This document shows positions 14,690-19,447 of a stretch of DNA of 19,447 nucleotides, piece by piece (within the stretch, counting starts at the first letter, position 1; every line of letters begins with the position of its first letter). The notes under the pieces were generated by a model that made no database searches, was not told the DNA's origin, and was given only the letters and a program-made list of their open reading frames with translations. Location of the stretch: the NCBI GenBank assembly GCA_902489665.1, contig CABUAT010000037.1, forward strand, positions 1-19,447, in the 5' to 3' direction. The stretch is from an uncultured Collinsella sp. (GTDB taxonomy: Bacteria; Actinomycetota; Coriobacteriia; Coriobacteriales; Coriobacteriaceae). The position numbers and the translations under genes are program-made.

Positions 14690-15241
14690 ATGACGTGCTC
14701 TTTGGTGGTTAACAGCAAGAGCGGTAATACCAGGATGGTTTCGGGTGCGATCAAGCGCACTCTGCAGGCTGCGGGTGTTGAGTTTGTCCATGCCGCGGCG
14801 TTGAGCGACGATGCGGATGCAGATCAGGTTGCGCTCGAGGCGCAGGGCGCCTGCGCGGCCGACACGGTGCTCGTCGGTTTTTGGTGCGACAAGGGCGCGT
14901 GCACGCCTTCGGTCGCGGCGTTGCTCTCCGCCTTGCACGGCAAGCGTGTCTTCCTGTTTGGCACCTGCGGTTTTGGCGCCAGCGAGGAGTACTTCAGGCA
15001 GATTATCGACCGCGTATCGTCTAACTTGGCCAATGATGCTGAGCTTGCGGGCTGGGCGATGTGCCAAGGCAAGATGGGTCCCGCCGTCAAGCAGCGCTAC
15101 GAGGCAATGCTTGAGCAGGATCCCGAAAACGCCCGATTTAAGATGCTGCTCGACAACTGGGTTGCCGCGAAGGACCATCCCACCAAGGAAGATCTGGACA
15201 ACATGGCTGCAGCCGCCAAAAAGGCCGTGCTGGGGGAGTAG
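14690..15241 (+). CDS. Flavodoxin family protein, BilS-like
   Basis: A 183-residue cytoplasmic protein with a flavodoxin fold. The N-terminus MTCSLVVNSKSGNTRMV has the FMN phosphate loop (SKSGNT, residues 9-14). It continues with FWCDKGACTP, the beta-strand GKRVFLFGTCGFGAS, and AMCQGKMGPAVKQRYEAM, which match the layout of the Flavodoxin_3 group. Some members of this group are named BilS, found with the bilirubin reductase BilR in gut bacteria. No bilR lies in view, so that role is only a hint; a general electron-transfer partner is as likely. Starts at GTG 14684 and ATG 14690 are both possible; GAGG at 14676-14679 is spaced 4 and 10 nt from them, and the ATG is preferred. It has its own promoter and terminator. 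Confidence 0.85.
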   Translation: MTCSLVVNSKSGNTRMVSGAIKRTLQAAGVEFVHAAALSDDADADQVALEAQGACAADTVLVGFWCDKGACTPSVAALLSALHGKRVFLFGTCGFGASEEYFRQIIDRVSSNLANDAELAGWAMCQGKMGPAVKQRYEAMLEQDPENARFKMLLDNWVAAKDHPTKEDLDNMAAAAKKAVLGE

Positions 15242-15283
15242 CTCCCATCGCTGACGGCGGTCGGTCCATCTTTCTAAATGAAA

Positions 15284-15412
15284 CGTCCTCCCGGGCGTCG
15301 GGGCACGAAGTTCCCTGCTCTACAGTCCTGCGCAAGACGAAGGCCACATTAAGTGGCCTTCTTTGCGTGCGGAACTCGCGATGAACTTCGTGCCCCGCCG
15401 TCCGGGAGGACG
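15284..15412. repeat. 129-bp inverted-repeat element enclosing a terminator
   Basis: Positions 15284-15313 and 15383-15412 are complementary at 28 of 30 bases; the arms share CGTCCTCCCGG and GGGGCACGAAGTTC. The 69-nt centre holds the separate hairpin at 15331-15367. It could be a small palindromic element inserted after the flavodoxin gene or a large structured 3' region. No open frame of interest. Confidence 0.6.
15331..15367 (+). terminator. Terminator after the flavodoxin-like gene
   Basis: GAAGGCCAC (15339-15347) pairs with GTGGCCTTC (15353-15361), loop ATTAA, with an outer CGCAA/TTGCG pair and a short T-run (CTTTG). About 100 nt past the stop. Confidence 0.75.
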
Positions 15413-15454
15413 CCTCTTTATTGATGGGGGGCCTGATAGGTCGATGGTTCCGTG

Positions 15455-15935
15455 CCCGGATGCGTCCAAAGTGGGACGGGCTTTCCGGATGGGCAGGCTT
15501 TCGAAAAATGCGTCCCGGAATTTGCCTTTGGAATGGGACGTAGTTTCCCGTTGAGGTGCTTTGCGGAAAGTGCATCCCACTCTGGGCGGTCGAAGTGGGA
15601 CACACTTTCCCAAAGGCGCTCCAACGGGAAATTGCGTCCCATTATTCGGTCAAGAAACGGGATGCATTTTCCCAATGAGAGCAAAACCGGAAAATGCATC
15701 CCACAATCAGCCCGGGACTGCGGACGCCGTTTCCCAATGAGGCTCAAGCGGAAAATGCATCCCGGAATTTGCGCTCAAAGTGGGATGCGGTTTCCGGTTG
15801 AGGGTCTAAGGGGAAAGTGCGTCCCAGAATCGACGCTTGAAATGGGATGCAGTTTCCCGATGAGGCACTCGACGGAAAATACATCCCAGAAATGGCCTTT
15901 GAGCTGGGATAAGATTTCCGCGGCATCTCGGATTC
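15455..15935. repeat. 62-bp tandem array of alternating palindromic 14-nt arms
   Basis: A 14-nt motif, consensus GGGAYGCANTTTCC, occurs on the plus strand at 15473, 15535, 15597, 15659, 15721, 15782, 15844 and 15906, and on the minus strand at 15503, 15565, 15627, 15689, 15750, 15812 and 15874. The period is 62 bp throughout apart from one base lost in one unit. Spacers are 15-16 nt (plus to minus) and 18 nt (minus to plus) and vary more than the arms; loose consensus forms are CAATGAGGCTCAAGC and GGAATTTGCGCTCAAAGT. The period is not a multiple of three, so the array does not encode a peptide repeat in one frame. Copies decay after 15920. Confidence 0.9.
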
Positions 15936-15937
15936 TC

Positions 15938-15973
15938 AAAAATGAGACACGCCGTTGGCGAAAATGAGACACG
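15938..15973 (+). repeat. Short direct repeat upstream of the secreted protein gene
   Basis: AAAATGAGACACG occurs at 15939-15951 and again at 15961-15973, and AAAAATGAG recurs at 16003-16011. The copies lie between the 62-bp array and the gene at 16043 and may be decayed array arms or binding sites. Confidence 0.5.
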
Positions 15974-16042
15974 TGATATCGGGCATCGGATGTATCATTT
16001 GCAAAAATGAGTCCACTCCACTCGAATAAAGCGAGGTCCCTC

Positions 16043-19000
16043 ATGTACGTTCCACACCCCCGTATCCGTAGGCTGTCGAAAATCCCGCTTGTTGGGACGG
16101 CGGCGCTTGCTGCGTTGATCGCCACGAGCGTCGCCTGCTTCACGGCCACGCCCCAGGTTGCCCAGGCGGCAGACGCGCCCGCAATCACCGATATGACCGA
16201 GCAGGATTATCAAGCCCTGGGTCTGGGCACGAGCGAGGACATTCCGGCCGATACCGTTGGCCCCTATTCCACTGATACCCCCACGACGTTTGCCACGCGC
16301 AGCGAGGTCTATATGGCAGCTAACGGTAGCCATGGCAATCGCTACACTCTGCGCGACAAGCTCGAGAACGTCGAGCGCGGTGACATTGGCGGCAGCAGCA
16401 AACTCTTCGATGGCTATGGAAGTGTGTGGGGCGCCGCAAAGTTCTGGCAAAACGTCAACAACTTCGATACGAACAGCGATCTCTACAAGCATAGCGACTA
16501 CGGTGGCGGCACCTGGTCGTACCTAAGCAACAATGAGTCCTCAACAGTACTCGCCAACGACAACAACGGTTTCTCGGGCATTCACGCCACGAGTGTTGAG
16601 TTCTGCAGCGACGCCAGCACGGGCAAAAAGAGCCGCGTTGCCGAGCTCCGTGCCTACGGCGACAGTTCCTCCACGACGATTGACGGCAAGTCATACGCCG
16701 GAAAGGTTGAGCTGGTCCTCTACTCGTTTAGCAACGGGCGTACGCGCACTCTCGACACACACCTGCCGGTGACGGTCAACACTAATATGATGTACGAAGG
16801 CCGTTTTAAGTACCTGGATGCCGGTTACCTGCAAGAGCACGACGCCGTCTTTGATGTCGAGGCGGGCGATGTCGATGGCGACGGCGTCGACGAGCTTTTT
16901 GTCTACGCGGGCTGCTATGTCGACGAGAACGGCGTGCGCAAGGCTGTAGTCGACATGTATGACTTGGAGGGCGGCAACTGGAAGCAAAGCGTCGTCAAGA
17001 TCGATGCCGGTAACGCCGCGGACTACACCACGCACAACAAGGGCGGGAACGACTCCTGGACGCAGCTTCAGTCAGCTCCTGTCGTTTCGCTAACGGCCGG
17101 CGACCTCGATCGCGATTTTTGCGATGACCTCGCCATCGTGGTCTCGGCACCCTACGGCAAGAAGAATATTGATAAGTCGACGCATTGCGAGCTGTTCTCG
17201 TGGGATGCATCCAAGGGTGCGCTCGTCCATGTCGATGCTCTGGGCGACGCGGGCGCAATCTCCCTCTCCGCGAACGGCAAGACCATGGTCGCTGCGAATG
17301 CGACGTTCGGCACGTTTGCCGCCTACGATGAAGAAGGAAAGAAGACGGGTGAAACCGTCACGGGCCTTATTCTTGCGGGCTATGACTGGCAACGCAGCGC
17401 TTTTGATTACGGCGCTTCTGACGGCAGCAAGGGGCTGTACGGCGCGCTGTACCGCTACGCGTATTTTGACTCGGAGTCTGGCGAGTTCAAGCTTTCCGAT
17501 TGCAAGGAATACAGAGACGGGCTCCTCGCCTCCTATGGGCTGATGCATGTGCTCAACAGCGCATGGAAGGATAGCGCTCAGGATAAGCGCTATCCGTGCA
17601 CCTTGGCGCCTATTGCCCTTGCCACTGCCAACCTTGACGGCCTGTCCGAGCAGCTGGCGGTCGACGAGGTGCTCGTGGGCGGCGATGTGTTCCGCGACTT
17701 TGCCTGCAACACGGCACAGAGCGGGGCTCAGGGCTTGGGGTCCATGGTCGGAACCATGAGCATGAGCGGTCAGCAATACAACAGCAGCAACAAGCATGAC
17801 CATAAGGGTATAGAGCAGGTGTGGATCAGCGACGTCAAGGCGGGCAGCGTCTCGGGTTCGGACCGCTATAACGAGAGCTTTATCGCTGTGGTGGGCAAGC
17901 ACCGCGACGAGGACCTGCGCAAGAACGATGACTACTATTGGATGACCGCCTCGCATTTTTCGCTCGACGAGAACGGAAAGGTGCGCCGCGGCGAGGAGCA
18001 GGTGATTAGCGAGAGCAACCGTCGCGGCACTACCTACGGCACATTTATCTCGCTCGCGCTGCCCGATGTCGACAACGACAGCGTCAAGATCACGTACAAG
18101 GACCGCTACAAGGTCTATACCAACCCGCGCGTGCTTGCCGTGCTGCAGGATGCGCCCTATGTTGAGGATCTGGAGCAGGCATACGGCTATCTGGTGTTGG
18201 GCGGCACGTCATACGGAGAGGAAAAGGGCACGGGGACATCCCAGGGCTATACCATTGGCGCCGAGTTGGGCGTTGCCGTCGAGGTGCAGACCGGTCCGCC
18301 CCTGGTCGCGATGAATGCTTCAGTCGATTTTGCCGCCGAGGGATGCTATGACTACCGGAGCGAGCGCACGGTCAGCGCAAGCGTAAGCTATGAGTCGCAT
18401 GCCGGCGAGGGTGACAAGGCCGTGCTCTACACGATTCCGATGGTCTATTACGAGTATGAGATCGAAAATGAGGAAACTGGTGGCAAGGGCGTGATGGCGG
18501 CGCCCGTGTCGCTCGGCGCGCAGACCTCGGTCGTTAATGCCGAGGCCTATGACCGCATTGCCAAACAGCACAATATGACACCGCTCAGCTACTTTTTGAC
18601 CAACCGGTCGGGAGAACCCGGAACCTATCAAACGACGCTCAACGGCGAGACTCCCGTTGGGGATTCCTTTGGCCTGGGCAAGCCTGGCGTAACGCGCGCC
18701 TACACGCACGATGGGTTTAACGGCGCCGCCGCGCAGTCGGGGGCGAGCATTGAGCAGACCATCGAAGTCGAGGAGGGCAAGGAGCAGGAGCTCGAGCTCG
18801 GCTTGACGCTGAACGGCAGCGTTGTCATGGGCGCGAAGCTCGCAAAGCACGAGTTGTTTGGCGGCCTGTGCTTTGGTGCCAACGCCGGCTTTACTACGGG
18901 TAACTCCTCGAGTGAATCGACCGAATACGGCGGCACCGTCGACAACCTGCCCGAGGCCGCGCAGGGCAAGTACGGTTTTGTGTGGCGTCTGGGCGTCAAC

Positions 19001-19447
19001 GCGGTGGATGTCGACAAGTTCGAGGCAGACTCGGGCGACAAGCTCGGCACCAAGGACACCGACCAGTTCTGGATCGTGGGCTATGACGTTAAGGACGTCG
19101 AGATGCCCGACGCGCCGGCCGTGACGGGCTTTACGGCAAACGCCGTCGATTCGACCAGCGTTACGTTTAGCTGGGACGATGTACTCGCAAACAAGAGTGG
19201 CTTTAGCTACGGCGTGGGCATGCTGCAGAGCAATGCGGCGGATGCGGTCGTCAATAGCTGGAAGATTGCCGACAATACGCAGACCTCGCTCAAGTGGGAT
19301 GGGCTGCAGCCCAATACGGAGTATCGATTCGCCATCGCCGCCGTTAAGAATGGATCCACGACCGAAACGGGTATTCGCTCGGCAATCATCACGGTCAAGA
19401 CCATGCCCGATGGCATGACGATGACCGTGAGCGGACCTGCGGCGGAT
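16043..19447 (+). CDS. Large secreted protein with FG-GAP/VCBS-like repeats and FnIII domain (cut at window end)
   Basis: At least 1135 residues, still open at the window edge. A signal peptide spans about residues 1-43: basic start, hydrophobic core LVGTAALAALIATSVACF, and a likely cut after VAQA. Asp-rich loops of the FG-GAP/VCBS kind appear at DVDGDGVDE (276-284), DLDRDFCDD (about 354-362) and DVDNDS (about 677), each following a hydrophobic strand, which suggests a calcium-binding beta-propeller-like region. From about 720 to 1000 the chain has long strands with alternating polar and apolar residues and Ser/Gly-rich stretches. A fibronectin type III domain (about 1022-1116) follows, with the typical TFSWDD and PNTEYRFAIAAV. 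GAGGT lies 6 nt before the ATG. No catalytic motif is recognised. It is likely a surface or extracellular adhesin or binding protein; the C-terminal anchor, if any, lies outside the window. Confidence 0.9.
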   Translation, partial: MYVPHPRIRRLSKIPLVGTAALAALIATSVACFTATPQVAQAADAPAITDMTEQDYQALGLGTSEDIPADTVGPYSTDTPTTFATRSEVYMAANGSHGNRYTLRDKLENVERGDIGGSSKLFDGYGSVWGAAKFWQNVNNFDTNSDLYKHSDYGGGTWSYLSNNESSTVLANDNNGFSGIHATSVEFCSDASTGKKSRVAELRAYGDSSSTTIDGKSYAGKVELVLYSFSNGRTRTLDTHLPVTVNTNMMYEGRFKYLDAGYLQEHDAVFDVEAGDVDGDGVDELFVYAGCYVDENGVRKAVVDMYDLEGGNWKQSVVKIDAGNAADYTTHNKGGNDSWTQLQSAPVVSLTAGDLDRDFCDDLAIVVSAPYGKKNIDKSTHCELFSWDASKGALVHVDALGDAGAISLSANGKTMVAANATFGTFAAYDEEGKKTGETVTGLILAGYDWQRSAFDYGASDGSKGLYGALYRYAYFDSESGEFKLSDCKEYRDGLLASYGLMHVLNSAWKDSAQDKRYPCTLAPIALATANLDGLSEQLAVDEVLVGGDVFRDFACNTAQSGAQGLGSMVGTMSMSGQQYNSSNKHDHKGIEQVWISDVKAGSVSGSDRYNESFIAVVGKHRDEDLRKNDDYYWMTASHFSLDENGKVRRGEEQVISESNRRGTTYGTFISLALPDVDNDSVKITYKDRYKVYTNPRVLAVLQDAPYVEDLEQAYGYLVLGGTSYGEEKGTGTSQGYTIGAELGVAVEVQTGPPLVAMNASVDFAAEGCYDYRSERTVSASVSYESHAGEGDKAVLYTIPMVYYEYEIENEETGGKGVMAAPVSLGAQTSVVNAEAYDRIAKQHNMTPLSYFLTNRSGEPGTYQTTLNGETPVGDSFGLGKPGVTRAYTHDGFNGAAAQSGASIEQTIEVEEGKEQELELGLTLNGSVVMGAKLAKHELFGGLCFGANAGFTTGNSSSESTEYGGTVDNLPEAAQGKYGFVWRLGVNAVDVDKFEADSGDKLGTKDTDQFWIVGYDVKDVEMPDAPAVTGFTANAVDSTSVTFSWDDVLANKSGFSYGVGMLQSNAADAVVNSWKIADNTQTSLKWDGLQPNTEYRFAIAAVKNGSTTETGIRSAIITVKTMPDGMTMTVSGPAAD

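Noticed and set aside
15455..15935. CRISPR array
   Set aside because: Motifs alternate in strand and the spacers resemble each other rather than being unrelated. No cas gene is in view.
15452..15967. Open frames on both strands through the 62-bp array with repeated FP and CIP-like motifs
   Set aside because: The period of 62 is not a multiple of three, motifs shift frame between units, and no ribosome site is present. The repetition comes from the DNA arms and not from a protein.

Overview
The window looks like chromosomal DNA of a moderately GC-rich, Gram-positive-type anaerobe. The best guess is an intestinal actinobacterium of the class Coriobacteriia, such as Collinsella. The support is overall base use, strong GGAGG-type ribosome sites, a small SRP RNA, a sortase-type LANTG wall anchor, a genomically encoded tRNA CCA end and a BilS-like flavodoxin. 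The genus is inferred from general style and was not tested against a database.

Layout. (1) 1-2479: the end of one heterodimeric ABC exporter pair, with the first subunit cut by the window edge. (2) 2592-3296 (-): serine O-acetyltransferase, cysE. (3) 3520-4158: a DedA-family membrane protein. (4) 4456-5508: a branched-chain aminotransferase, ilvE. (5) 5509-5987: a gene-free stretch with two strong terminators and a 211-bp element with terminal inverted repeats. (6) 5988-6539 (-) lemA, divergent from 6751-7335 (+), a TetR-type regulator. (7) 7339-7428 (-): tRNA-Ser(UGA). (8) 7480-9272: tRNA adenosine deaminase tadA fused in frame to a glycerate kinase, with the kinase C-terminus broken by a frameshift at about 9064-9074. 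(9) 9273-10171: no protein gene; a multi-hairpin element, the SRP RNA gene with its own promoter, a 95-nt near-perfect hairpin and a bidirectional terminator. (10) 10172-10663 (-): a small secreted LANTG-anchored protein. (11) 10840-14562: a complete second heterodimeric ABC exporter pair, paralogous to the first. (12) 14690-15241: a flavodoxin-like protein. (13) 15242-16042: about 800 bp without a gene, holding a 129-bp inverted-repeat element around a terminator and a 62-bp-period tandem array of palindromic arms. (14) 16043 to the window end: a very large secreted protein with FG-GAP/VCBS-like Asp-rich repeats and a fibronectin type III domain, cut by the window edge.

Working relations. 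The two ABC operons each encode one subunit with a degenerate catalytic site (Asp-Asp after Walker B, Gln in place of the H-loop His, normal SGGQ) and one with a normal catalytic Glu and His but an altered SQGQ signature. This is the complementary arrangement of asymmetric heterodimeric exporters. The tRNA-Ser, tadA and SRP RNA cluster resembles the tadA-scr-dnaX block of Bacillus, but dnaX is not in the place expected and a glycerate kinase has been joined to tadA. cysE and ilvE are isolated amino acid genes.

The least explained parts are the intergenic ones. The 62-bp array at 15455-15935 is the strongest candidate for something undescribed: 14-nt motifs on alternating strands in fixed phase with variable spacers and no nearby cas genes. 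Around it in the window are three or four other inverted-repeat elements, all between genes.
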